NCBI GenBank assembly: GCA_963761435.1
Contig: CAVXHJ010000010.1
Span: 1,426,001-1,490,000 of the forward strand
DNA length: 64,000 bases
Source of the DNA: Roseiarcus sp963761435
GTDB lineage: Bacteria; Pseudomonadota; Alphaproteobacteria; Rhizobiales; Beijerinckiaceae
Direction: 5' to 3'
How positions within the stretch are numbered: position 1 is the stretch's first letter; each line of letters opens with the position of its first letter. The notes beneath the pieces are model-generated. The model did not search any database. It was given only the letters and a program-made list of their open reading frames with translations, and was not told the origin of the DNA. This document shows, piece by piece, positions 1-8,726 of this stretch. The position numbers and the translations under genes were made by a program.

Positions 1-1464
1 CGACTGCTTTTTGTGCCGCCCGCGCACCGTGACCGGGTCGCGAATAGACTCCCGATAGGCTACCGACGGTTTATGCGCCTCGATCGTCACGCCGAAACGG
101 TCGGCGAGCCGCTCGGTCGTGACTCGCAAGTGCATCTCGCCCTGGCCGAAAAGTTTGAGTTCGGACATCTCGGCGTCCTGGACATAGGAGAGCGCGCGAT
201 CCTCCTCGCAAAGTTTGGCCAAAGCGCTCGCGAGCCTCACCTCGTCCTTTCGGTCCTTGACCCGAATAGCGACCCCTTGCGTGGGGGGCGGCGGGCCAGG
301 AATCGCCGGCGCCGCGGGCCGAACTTTTCCGTCAGCGATGCGGTCTCCGGTGGCGAGATTCTCCAGACGCGCGAAAGCGATGGTGTCCCCCTCCTCGGCG
401 CGCGTCAGTTTCGAGGATACGGCGCCCATGAGCCGGGCTAGGCCGCCGATGCGCTCCTCGATCCCGCGCGAGTTGATGACGGTGACGCCGTCGGCGAAGG
501 AGCCGCGCAGCACTCTGGCCAGCGAAAGCTTGCCCCCGTGCGCGGTGTGGATCGTGCGGATCACCTGCGCCAGAGCCGGGCCTTTGTCGTCAATCTGAAG
601 CCGCTTGCGGGTGTGCGCAACGCCTGGCGATTCATGCCGAAGCGCCTTGAGGAGCCTTGTGACTCCATGGCCGCCGGTAGCGGAGCCCATCAGCACCGGC
701 ACGACACGCCCCTCGCGCAATTCACGCGCCAGGTCGTCGAAGACGAGGTCCTTTGGCGGGTCGATGTCGCTGATCAGCTGTTCCATCAGCGCGTCGTCAT
801 AATCGGCGAGCTTCTCCAGCATGAGATAGCGCGCCTGCTTTTCCTCGGGGATGACGCCGGCGGGCATTTCGATGACGCTGGATGGCGCGGCCTCACGGTA
901 GACAAACGCGCGCTCGAGCGCGAGATCGATGAATCCGGTGGCGACGCCGTTCTCCCACACCGGGATCTGGCGCAACAGCAGCGGGGTGCGAGAGGCCGGC
1001 TGCAGCATCTCCAGCGTCTCACGCAAGCTCCCGCTCGCCTGGTCGATCTTGTTGAGGAAGAGAATGCGCGGCAACCCGAGCTCTTCAAGCTCGCGAAGGA
1101 TGACCTGAAGCGCCGGGACCTTGCGCGGGTCGGCCTCGCAAACGACGACTGCGGCGTCGCAGACGGGCAAGGCGTAGCGCATGTCGTGGATGAATTCGAT
1201 CGATCCGGGGGCGTCGAAGAAGGTGAACCGGTCGCCGAGGTAGTCGATGCTGGCGATGTTGGATTCGACGCTCATCGCGTGGCTGCGCGCCTCCGAGCTC
1301 GAATCGCCGACGCTGGTGCCCTCGCGCACAGACCCTTGCCGGGCCACACCGCCGCCGCGCGCCAGGATCCCGTCGAGCAGGCTGGTTTTCCCGCTCTGAA
1401 AGGGCCCGATGATTGCGACCAGACGGGGGCCGGCGACGCGGTTTTCGTGATTGGCTGCGTTCAC
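1..1464 (-). CDS. EF-G-like translational GTPase (3' end outside window)
   Basis: This is the first 488 codons of an elongation factor G-like GTPase; the rest lies beyond the window edge. Reading from GTG at 1464, the P-loop appears as GPFQSGKT near residue 15, the G3 motif as DAPGS and the G4 motif as NKID, followed by domain II and the domain III/IV boundary. The start has a GGGAGG ribosome site six bases upstream. Alphaproteobacteria often carry this shorter EF-G paralogue beside the canonical fusA; its cellular role is less clear than that of true EF-G, so I give no symbol. The gene is divergent from the aroKB gene and the visible frame is unbroken. Confidence 0.85.
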   Translation of the reverse strand, partial: MNAANHENRVAGPRLVAIIGPFQSGKTSLLDGILARGGGVARQGSVREGTSVGDSSSEARSHAMSVESNIASIDYLGDRFTFFDAPGSIEFIHDMRYALPVCDAAVVVCEADPRKVPALQVILRELEELGLPRILFLNKIDQASGSLRETLEMLQPASRTPLLLRQIPVWENGVATGFIDLALERAFVYREAAPSSVIEMPAGVIPEEKQARYLMLEKLADYDDALMEQLISDIDPPKDLVFDDLARELREGRVVPVLMGSATGGHGVTRLLKALRHESPGVAHTRKRLQIDDKGPALAQVIRTIHTAHGGKLSLARVLRGSFADGVTVINSRGIEERIGGLARLMGAVSSKLTRAEEGDTIAFARLENLATGDRIADGKVRPAAPAIPGPPPPTQGVAIRVKDRKDEVRLASALAKLCEEDRALSYVQDAEMSELKLFGQGEMHLRVTTERLADRFGVTIEAHKPSVAYRESIRDPVTVRGRHKKQS

Positions 1465-1764
1465 TATCGGCCTCCCTCAAGCGTCACGCCGCGGCGCGAG
1501 CGTCCCATTCGCAAGGCGATCCACTCCCTAGACCCGATCGCGTTCCTGCGAACGCGGTTTTCACAATTGCCGCCGAGCCTCAAGACTTGACGCCGGCGTT
1601 CTCGACCGCCGTGGCGCGCTTGACATGGTTGCAAGAACAAGCGCGCCGCGCAAGACGGTTGGCGATAGGCGTACGGAGCGGCGGCGCGCCAGTCTCGCAT
1701 TCGCCGCCCGGGTCCTGTATGGGACGGCGCGAAGACGTTTTTTGGTGCAAGGCGGAAGGGGTTC
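1465..1764. other. Divergent intergenic region, no gene seen
   Basis: This gap separates the divergent EF-G-like and aroKB genes and should hold promoters for both. A TTGACA hexamer sits at 1620-1625 on the plus strand, but no acceptable -10 element lies at the right distance, so I do not call a promoter. A GGAAGGGG ribosome site precedes the aroKB ATG. Confidence 0.5.
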
Positions 1765-3465
1765 ATGGGTCAAGGCCAAACGGTCGACGCCGGGCGGGTG
1801 GCGGCCGCGCTCAGCGGCCGCTCGGTGGTGCTCGTCGGCATGATGGGAGCCGGAAAGACCTCGGTCGGGAAGCGACTGGCGGCCAAGCTCAAGCTGCCCT
1901 TTGTCGACGCCGACGCCGAGATTGAAGCCGGCGCCCAACTGACCATCTCCGAGATTTTCGAGCGGTTCGGCGAACCCTATTTCCGCGATGGCGAGCGCAA
2001 GGTGATCGCCCGACTGCTCAATGGCGGGCCTTTGGTCCTGGCGACCGGCGGCGGCGCTTTCATGAATGCGACGACGCGCGAGGCGATCGCCAAGCGCGGC
2101 GTCTCCGTCTGGCTCAGGCCGAGTTTCGACATTCTGCTCGCCCGCGTACGCAAAAAATCTAACCGGCCGCTCTTGAAAACCCCCGACCCGGAACAGACGC
2201 TCCGTCGGCTCCTCGAGGAGCGGACGCCAACCTATGCGCTCGCCGATTTCACCATCGAATCGCTCGATGGCTCCCACGACACGGTCGTCGACGCCATTCT
2301 GCGGCGTCTCGACGCCACGCTTTGCAAGGATGCTGAGCCGCTCGAGGAGGCCAGGCGTCGGGTGGAAGTGCCGCTCGGCGCGCGAGCCTATTCGATCCTG
2401 ATCGGCCCGGGCGTCCTCGAGGCCGCAGGGGCTGAAATCGCGGAAATCGCGCCGTGCGCCCATTGCGCTGTGGTAACCGACACGCGGGTCGCGCCGCTCT
2501 ATCTCGAGCGGCTAAGCGCAAGCTTGCGTCAAGCGGGTCTGAGGTCGACTCCAATCGTATGCCCGCAAGGCGAACCAACAAAGTCCTACGCGGAGTTTGC
2601 CCGCGTTTGCGACGCCATGATTGAGGCGCGGATCGAACGGCGAGACATCGTCATTGCGCTTGGCGGCGGCGTCATCGGTGATCTCGCCGGGTTCTGCGCC
2701 GCGAGCCTGCGTCGCGGCGTGCGCCTGGTGCAGATTCCGACGACCCTCCTTGCTCAGGTCGATTCCAGCGTCGGAGGCAAGACGGGGATCAATTCGCGGC
2801 ATGGCAAGAATCTCATCGGCGCCTTTCACCAGCCGTTGCTAGTGCTGGCCGATACCAGGTGTCTCGACACGTTGGATGAGCGCGATTTCCGCGCCGGTTA
2901 TGCGGAAGTCGTGAAATATGGGCTCATCGGCGACCGCGGCTTTTTCGAGTTTTTGGAAACGAACTGGCGCGGCGTATTCGCGGGCGGCCCGGCGCGCGCC
3001 GAAGCTATCGCGGTAAGCTGCGCCGCCAAGGCGCGGGTGGTCGCTGCCGACGAGACCGAGCAGGGGGAGCGCGCGCTGCTCAATCTCGGGCATACTTTCG
3101 GACATGCCCTCGAGAGCCTAACCCGCTACGATTCGGCCCGGCTCGTACACGGCGAGGGCGTCGCCATCGGAATGGCCTCGGCCTACCGCCTCTCGCACGA
3201 TCTGGGCTTATGCTCGGGTCAGGACGCGATGCGGGTCGAGGGGCACCTGAAGGCGGTCGGGCTTCCGACCCGCATGCGCGACATTCCCGGCTTCGACGCG
3301 AGCGCGGAGGATGTCCTGGACGCGATGCGCCAGGACAAGAAGGTCGAGCGCGGCCGGCTGACTTTCATTCTCGCCAAGAACATAGGCGAGAGTTTCGTCG
3401 CCCGGGGCCTCGATGAGGCGCGCGTCTCGGCTTTTCTGGCGCGCGAGCTGGCTGTTCGGACCTGA
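1765..3465 (+). CDS. aroKB: Bifunctional shikimate kinase / 3-dehydroquinate synthase
   Basis: This single 566-residue frame carries two shikimate-pathway enzymes. Residues 1 to about 190 are shikimate kinase, with the P-loop GMMGAGKTSVGK near residue 28, the DADAEIE shikimate-binding region and the GGGAF motif. From about residue 197 to the end it is 3-dehydroquinate synthase, with IALGGGVIGDLAGF, QVDSSVGGKTGIN and the metal-binding region NLGHTFGHALE. AroB makes dehydroquinate from DAHP; AroK phosphorylates shikimate two steps later. The order aroK-aroB-CBS protein is common in Rhizobiales, usually as separate overlapping genes. Given the many frame breaks in this window, the fusion itself could be an artefact, though both halves are complete and the linker reads normally. 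Confidence 0.9.
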   Translation: MGQGQTVDAGRVAAALSGRSVVLVGMMGAGKTSVGKRLAAKLKLPFVDADAEIEAGAQLTISEIFERFGEPYFRDGERKVIARLLNGGPLVLATGGGAFMNATTREAIAKRGVSVWLRPSFDILLARVRKKSNRPLLKTPDPEQTLRRLLEERTPTYALADFTIESLDGSHDTVVDAILRRLDATLCKDAEPLEEARRRVEVPLGARAYSILIGPGVLEAAGAEIAEIAPCAHCAVVTDTRVAPLYLERLSASLRQAGLRSTPIVCPQGEPTKSYAEFARVCDAMIEARIERRDIVIALGGGVIGDLAGFCAASLRRGVRLVQIPTTLLAQVDSSVGGKTGINSRHGKNLIGAFHQPLLVLADTRCLDTLDERDFRAGYAEVVKYGLIGDRGFFEFLETNWRGVFAGGPARAEAIAVSCAAKARVVAADETEQGERALLNLGHTFGHALESLTRYDSARLVHGEGVAIGMASAYRLSHDLGLCSGQDAMRVEGHLKAVGLPTRMRDIPGFDASAEDVLDAMRQDKKVERGRLTFILAKNIGESFVARGLDEARVSAFLARELAVRT

Positions 3466-3511
3466 AATTGTGCTGCATTACTCGCGCATGCGCCCGTGCT
3501 AAAACCGATCC

Positions 3512-4828
3512 ATGGCGTATAGCCTCGACATTATCGTGATCGCGCTGAGCATTGTGGCCGCCGCGTTCTTCGCCGGCGCGGAGACGGCGCTGACCGCGGC
3601 GTCGCGGGCGCGCATGCATGCGCTCGAGATGGCCGGCGACAACCGGGCGAAACTGGTCACCCGTCTGATCGGCATGCGCGGACGCCTCATCAGCGCGATG
3701 CTGCTGGGCGGGCAGTTTGTCACAATCGGCGCGTCGGCGATCGCGACCAGCGTCCTGCTCGGCCTGTTTGGCGATCGCGGCGTATTTGCCGCGACCATCA
3801 TCATGACCGCGCTGATTGTTATTTTCGGCGAGGTGCTGCCGAAGACGATCGCCATCGCCTATCCGGACCGCGTTTCGCTTCTGATCGCGCCCCTGGCGCT
3901 GTTTTTCGTCCGCGTTTTCGGCCCGATCGTCAGTGCGGTCGAGGCGCTGGTCCGCGGCGTCCTCCGGCTGTCCGGCGTCTCGCTTGTCGACGAGGACGCG
4001 GGCGTTTCCGGCCATGACGAATTGATGGGCGCGGTCGATATCCTGCACCGCGAGGGGGAGGTCGAGCGGGACGAGCGCGACATGTTCGGCGGGCTCCTGG
4101 AATTGTCGGAAATTCCGGTGTCGGATGTGATGATTCATCGCACCAAGATGCGGCTCATCGACGCTGATTTGCCGCCCGATGAGCTGGTGCGCGAAGTGAT
4201 CGCTTCGCCCTATACGCGTATGCCGCTCTGGCGCGGTGAGCCGGACAATATCATCGGCGTCCTGCACGCCAAGGACCTGCTCAGGGCCTATGTCGCAGCC
4301 CGGGGTGACGCCAGCAAGCTGAATATTGCCGATCTGACTCTCGAGCCCTGGTTCATCCCCGAGTCGACGACGCTGCGTGACCAGCTACAGGCGTTCTTGC
4401 TCAGGAAGACCCACTCCGCGCTCGTCGTCGACGAGTATGGCGTGGTCCAGGGGCTGGTGACCCTCGAGGATATCATCGAGGAGATCGTTGGCGATATTCG
4501 CGACGAGCACGACGTTGCAGTTCAGGGCGTGCGCAAACAGCGCGATGGTTCGGTCGTGATCGACGGCTCGGCGACCATCCGCGAGCTCAATCGGGCGATG
4601 GGCTGGAATTTGCCCGACGACGAGGCCGCGACCGTGGCGGGCCTCGTGATTCATGAGGCCCGCTCGATCCCTGAGCCGCGCCAGACCTTCAGTTTCCACG
4701 GCTTCCGCTTCGAAGTGCTGCGCAAGCAGCGTAATCGGATCGCCGCGTTGAGAATCACCCCGCTCGCGCCGCGCGCCGCGGAGCCCAGAGCAATCGATCA
4801 GGAAGGCGAAGCGGCGCCCCATGATTGA
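3512..4828 (+). CDS. CorC/HlyC-type membrane protein with CBS pair
   Basis: This 438-residue protein has an N-terminal DUF21 (CNNM-type) membrane domain with about four hydrophobic segments in residues 1-160, including FAGAETALTAASRARM and VIFGEVLPKTIA. Two CBS domains follow (about 200-330, including VDEYGVVQGLVTLEDIIEEIVGDI), then a C-terminal CorC/HlyC transporter-associated domain. The family is linked to magnesium or cobalt efflux or its regulation; the older 'hemolysin' label is misleading. It sits 46 bases after aroKB in the same direction, as in other Rhizobiales, and may be co-transcribed with it. Confidence 0.88.
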   Translation: MAYSLDIIVIALSIVAAAFFAGAETALTAASRARMHALEMAGDNRAKLVTRLIGMRGRLISAMLLGGQFVTIGASAIATSVLLGLFGDRGVFAATIIMTALIVIFGEVLPKTIAIAYPDRVSLLIAPLALFFVRVFGPIVSAVEALVRGVLRLSGVSLVDEDAGVSGHDELMGAVDILHREGEVERDERDMFGGLLELSEIPVSDVMIHRTKMRLIDADLPPDELVREVIASPYTRMPLWRGEPDNIIGVLHAKDLLRAYVAARGDASKLNIADLTLEPWFIPESTTLRDQLQAFLLRKTHSALVVDEYGVVQGLVTLEDIIEEIVGDIRDEHDVAVQGVRKQRDGSVVIDGSATIRELNRAMGWNLPDDEAATVAGLVIHEARSIPEPRQTFSFHGFRFEVLRKQRNRIAALRITPLAPRAAEPRAIDQEGEAAPHD

Positions 4829-4882
4829 AGCAAGGTCCGATCGTACGGGGGTCGGGCGGCCGGGAGGCGCCCCGGGCGTCCG

Positions 4883-4910
4883 TTGCCGGTCCGCCGGCCA
4901 TGCCTATATA
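4883..4910 (+). promoter_or_regulatory. Candidate promoter of the hflK operon
   Basis: TTGCCG at 4883-4888 and TATATA at 4905-4910 are separated by 16 bases, which fits a sigma-70-type promoter about 40 bases upstream of the hflK ATG. The surrounding 120 bases contain no gene. A heat-shock promoter was considered but the match is poorer. Confidence 0.45.
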
Positions 4911-4950
4911 AGCGCCCAGCGCATCAGCCGTCGGCCGGCGAGAGGTTTGG

Positions 4951-6061
4951 ATGTCCTGGAATAATCAAGGCGGCGGACCCTGGCGTTCGTCTGGACGCGG
5001 CCCGTGGGGCCAGGGGCCGATCGGTCCTCAACCGACTGGCGACCTCGAAGAGATCATCCGCCGCGTTCAGGACGCCCTTTCCAAATTCACACCCGGGGGA
5101 TCGGGAGGCGGCGGCGGGAAGGGATTTGGAGGCCGTGGGGCTTTGTTCCTCGCGCTCGCCGCCCTGCTCCTTTGGTTCGCCTGGGGAACGTTCTATTCCG
5201 TCCAGCCAAACGAAGTCGGGATCAATCTCGTGTTCGGCCGCTATACCGGCAAGACGGCCGCCGGCCTCAATACGAACTGGCCCTGGCCGATCGGTTCGGT
5301 GATCAAGGTCCCGGTCTGGGATCAGCAGATTACTGAGGTCGGCTACCGCAGCCTCGGCGCTAGCGCCGACATACCCGAAGAGAGCCAGATGCTGACCGGG
5401 GACAAGAACATCGTCGACGTTCACTTTCGGGTAAACTGGCAGATCGATCCCGCCAAGCCGGAAGACTACGTGTTCAACATTCTCAACCCGCGCGAATCGG
5501 TGAAGGCGGTGGCCGAGAGCATCATGCGCGAGGTCGTCGGCTTGAAGACCATCGACGGGATTCTGACCACCGACCGCAAGTCGGTCGAGACCGACGTGCA
5601 GAAGCGGATGCAGGACCTGCTCAATTCCTATCGCGCCGGCGTTCTCGTCAAGCAGGTTCAGCTGCAATCGGTCGACGCGCCGAGTCAGGTGATCTCCGCC
5701 TATCGGGACGTGACTGCGGCGCAACAAGACCAGCAGCGCGCCGTCAACGAGGCCGAAACCTACGCCAACAAGGTCGTGCCGGAGGCCGAGGGCGGCGCCG
5801 CGCGCATTGTTGCCGAGGCCAAAGCGTATCGTGAGCAGACGATCCTTGAAGCGAAGGGCCAGACCGCCCGCTATAATCAGATCTATGAGCAGTACAAGAA
5901 GGCGCCGGGCGTGACCCGCGAGCGCATGTACCTTGAGACGATGGAGCATGTGCTCGGTCCGATGGACAAGACGATTGTCGATTTCGAACTCGGCCAGCCC
6001 GCCTGTGCCCTATATCGCGCTCGAACCGTTGCAGTCCAAGACGGGAGCGAACGGCAAATGA
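4951..6061 (+). CDS. hflK: HflK membrane protease modulator (frame break near the 3' end)
   Basis: HflK is an SPFH/band-7 membrane protein that pairs with HflC to control the FtsH protease. The N-terminus is Gly/Trp-rich, followed by one membrane segment (about residues 68-88) and the SPFH domain. The frame that opens at 4951 runs on into hflC. However, the usual HflK C-terminus (VPYIALEPLQSKTGANGK then stop) is encoded in the next frame from about 6008 and ends at a TGA at 6059-6061 that overlaps the hflC ATG. I therefore read one small indel at about 6000-6008 rather than a true hflK-hflC fusion. It is the first gene of the hflK-hflC-DUF2065-degP operon. Confidence 0.88.
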
Positions 6062-6969
6062 GGCGTTCCCTGAACGGCGTCGTCCTCGCCGCGATCGCAG
6101 TCGTCGCCATCATTCTCGCGTCGATGGCGACGTTCGTCGTCGATCCCACCGAACAGGCGCTGGTGCTGCGGTTCGGCCAGCCGGTGCGCGACCTCATCGA
6201 CGCGCCCGGTCTCTATTTCAAGTGGCCGCTTATCGATACAGTCGTCTACATCGACAAGCGTATTCTCGCCCTCGAGGATGAGCGCCAGGAAGTGCTTGTC
6301 GCCGACAATCAGCGCCTGGAGGTCGACGCCTTTGTGCGCTACAAAATCGCCGATCCGCTCTTGTTCTATCAGTCGGTCTTCAACACCCGTGGCGCCGACG
6401 CGCAACTCGGCGGCATGCTGAACTCGGCCCTGCGTCGGACCTTGTCGGAGGCCTCGATCACCGACATCGTGCGCGACAAGCGCGACGCGCTCATGGCGGA
6501 CATCCGCGACCAGATGATCGTCGGCGCCAAGCGCTTCGGCCTTGAAGTCGTCGACGTGCGCATCAAGCGCGCCGATCTGCCAGCGGAGAACTCGGAGGCG
6601 GTGTTCCGGCGCATGCAGACCGAGCGGCAACAGCGCGCCGCCTCCTACCGCGCACAAGGATCGCAGCAGAGCCAGGAGATCAAGGCCGAGGCTGACCGCA
6701 AGGTCACCGTCATCCTCGCGACCGCTCAGCAGCAGGCCGAGCAGACCCGCGGCGAGGGCGACGGCGAGCGCAACCGAATCTTCGCCGAGGCCTATGGCGC
6801 GGACCCGGAGTTCTTCGCCTTCTACCGCTCGATGCAGGCCTATCAGTCGAGTTTCGCCAACGGGTCGACTCGGGCGCTGATCAGCCCGAAATCGGACTTC
6901 TTCCGTTACTTTTCGACGCCGACGCCAGCGCCCGAAGCGGCGACCGCGCCGACTGCCAAGACCGACTGA
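6058..6969 (+). CDS. hflC: HflC membrane protease modulator
   Basis: This 303-residue SPFH/band-7 protein starts at an ATG overlapping the reconstructed hflK stop (ATGA), a sign of translational coupling. It has one N-terminal membrane segment (about residues 8-26), then the band-7 domain with FVVDPTEQALVLRFGQPV, and a helical region rich in Glu, Ala and Gln. The C-terminus includes the family motif DPEFFAFYRSMQAY. With HflK it forms the large membrane-anchored assembly that regulates FtsH. The neighbouring degP gene fits an envelope protein quality-control operon. Confidence 0.93.
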   Translation: MRRSLNGVVLAAIAVVAIILASMATFVVDPTEQALVLRFGQPVRDLIDAPGLYFKWPLIDTVVYIDKRILALEDERQEVLVADNQRLEVDAFVRYKIADPLLFYQSVFNTRGADAQLGGMLNSALRRTLSEASITDIVRDKRDALMADIRDQMIVGAKRFGLEVVDVRIKRADLPAENSEAVFRRMQTERQQRAASYRAQGSQQSQEIKAEADRKVTVILATAQQQAEQTRGEGDGERNRIFAEAYGADPEFFAFYRSMQAYQSSFANGSTRALISPKSDFFRYFSTPTPAPEAATAPTAKTD

Positions 6970-6970
6970 G

Positions 6971-7162
6971 ATGCGCGATTTCAGCGTGGCGATAGGGCTT
7001 GTTTTGGCGATCGAAGGTCTGCTGATGGCCGGCTTTACGAATTCAATGCGGACGCGCATGGCGAGCGTCGCCCGAGAGGATCCGGGTAAATTGCGTGGGA
7101 TCGGCCTCGGCGCCGCGTTCGTCGGCGTAGCGATCGTCTGGGCGTCGCGCTCGCTGCTTTAG
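6971..7162 (+). CDS. DUF2065 small membrane protein
   Basis: This 63-residue protein has two predicted membrane helices (about residues 5-22 and 45-60) separated by a short basic loop, matching DUF2065 in length and pattern. It starts two bases after the hflC stop and precedes degP, the usual place for this family in alphaproteobacteria. Its biochemical role is unknown. Confidence 0.85.
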   Translation: MRDFSVAIGLVLAIEGLLMAGFTNSMRTRMASVAREDPGKLRGIGLGAAFVGVAIVWASRSLL

Positions 7163-7218
7163 CCTGCTTTTCCGGCGAAGCGACGTCGCCGGACCGATAG
7201 ACGAACGAGGAGAAACTC

Positions 7219-8709
7219 ATGTTGTTGCGCAATTCGGCGACGCTTTGCCGTCATGCCGGGTCGGTCCTCGCCCTCGCGGTCGCTTCGACGCTCCTCGGCG
7301 CTCCCCTGGTCCTGGAGGCGGTGAGCCCCGCCGCGGCCCAGTCGCGGCCGACCAATCTCGCCGATCTTGTCGACCAGGTCGCCGAAGCCGTGGTCAACAT
7401 CTCGGCCACTCAGACGGTCGATGACAAGGATAGCGCCGCTCCGGATCTGCCAAAGGGGACGCCGTTCGACGAGATGTTCGAGGAGTTCTTCAAGAATCAC
7501 GGCATCAATCCGCAACCGCGCGCGCGGAGGGCCCAGTCGTTGGGCTCCGGCTTCGTCGTCGATCAGAGCGGCATCGTCATCACCAACAATCACGTGATCG
7601 GGGACGCCAACGACATCGTCGTCATCTTTACTGACGGCCGCAAGCTCAAGGCGACCGTTGTCGGCAAGGATCCCAAAGTGGACGTCGCGGTCCTGAAGGT
7701 TGAGAGCGACAAGCCGCTCAAGACCGTCAAATTCGGCGACAGCGACAAGATGCGCGTCGGCGACGGGGTGATGGCGGTCGGCAATCCATTCGGACTTGGC
7801 GAAACCGTCACGGCCGGCATTATTTCGGCCCGCAACCGGAATATCGACAGCGGCCCGTACGACGACTTCCTGCAGACTGACGCCTCCATCAACAAGGGCA
7901 ATTCCGGCGGCCCGTTGTTCAATTTGCAAGGTGAGGTGGTCGGCATCAACACCGCCATCCTTTCGCCTTCAGGAGGCTCGATCGGCATCGGCTTCGCCAC
8001 GCCCTCGGCGACGGTCGTGCCGGTAATCGCGCAGCTCCAGGAATTCCACGAGACCCGGCGCGGCTGGCTCGGCGTTCGCATCCAGCCGGTCGACGACACT
8101 ATCGCCGACAGCCTGGGCTTGGGCTCGGCGCGCGGCGCGCTCATCGCCGGGGTGGACGCGAAGGGCCCCGCCAAACCCGCCGGGCTGATGGCGGGCGACG
8201 TGATCGTCAAGTTTGACGGCAAGGAGGTCAAGGAATCGCGCGATCTTCCACGTCTTGTGGCTGCGATGCCCGTCGGCAAGGACGTCGAGGTCGTCGTCGT
8301 CCGCAACGGCAAGGAGCTCACCAAGACGGTGACGCTCGGACGCCTTGAGGACGGGGAAAAGAAAACCGCGCTCGCCACCGAGGACAATGGCGCATCGCAG
8401 CCGGACGCGGTCGCCAAGGCGCTCGGCATGGAGTTTTCCGCCCTCGGCGACGAGGCCCGCAAGACGTTCAAGATCAAGGACAGCGTGAAGGGCGTCGTGG
8501 TGACGTCAGTTGATCCAGGCTCCGCAGCGGCGGAAAGGGGCCTGCGGCCGGGCGATGTGATCGAGGAGGTCAATCATCAGGCGGTCGAACATCCAGGCGA
8601 TGTCGCCAAGGCGATCGACAGCGCCAAGACGGATTCGAAGAAGCCGGCGCTGCTGTTGGTTTCGAATGGCGAAGGCGTAGTGCGTTTCGTCGCCGTCCCG
8701 GTCAACTGA
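7219..8709 (+). CDS. degP: Do-family periplasmic serine protease with two PDZ domains
   Basis: This 496-residue DegP/DegQ-type protease opens with a signal peptide ending near AAAQS (about residue 41). The trypsin-like catalytic triad reads H125 (ITNNHV), D155 (DVAVLKV) and S229 (GNSGGP). Two PDZ domains follow, at about 290-380 and 410-490. It degrades or refolds damaged envelope proteins. A GAGGAGAAA ribosome site lies just upstream, and it closes the hflKC operon. The window holds a second Do-family gene at 45673-47172. Confidence 0.92.
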   Translation: MLLRNSATLCRHAGSVLALAVASTLLGAPLVLEAVSPAAAQSRPTNLADLVDQVAEAVVNISATQTVDDKDSAAPDLPKGTPFDEMFEEFFKNHGINPQPRARRAQSLGSGFVVDQSGIVITNNHVIGDANDIVVIFTDGRKLKATVVGKDPKVDVAVLKVESDKPLKTVKFGDSDKMRVGDGVMAVGNPFGLGETVTAGIISARNRNIDSGPYDDFLQTDASINKGNSGGPLFNLQGEVVGINTAILSPSGGSIGIGFATPSATVVPVIAQLQEFHETRRGWLGVRIQPVDDTIADSLGLGSARGALIAGVDAKGPAKPAGLMAGDVIVKFDGKEVKESRDLPRLVAAMPVGKDVEVVVVRNGKELTKTVTLGRLEDGEKKTALATEDNGASQPDAVAKALGMEFSALGDEARKTFKIKDSVKGVVVTSVDPGSAAAERGLRPGDVIEEVNHQAVEHPGDVAKAIDSAKTDSKKPALLLVSNGEGVVRFVAVPVN

Positions 8710-8726
8710 GCATAAGGAGCGGCCCG

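Noticed and set aside
1620..1625. TTGACA hexamer upstream of aroKB as a promoter
   Set aside because: No -10 element at 16-18 bases spacing.
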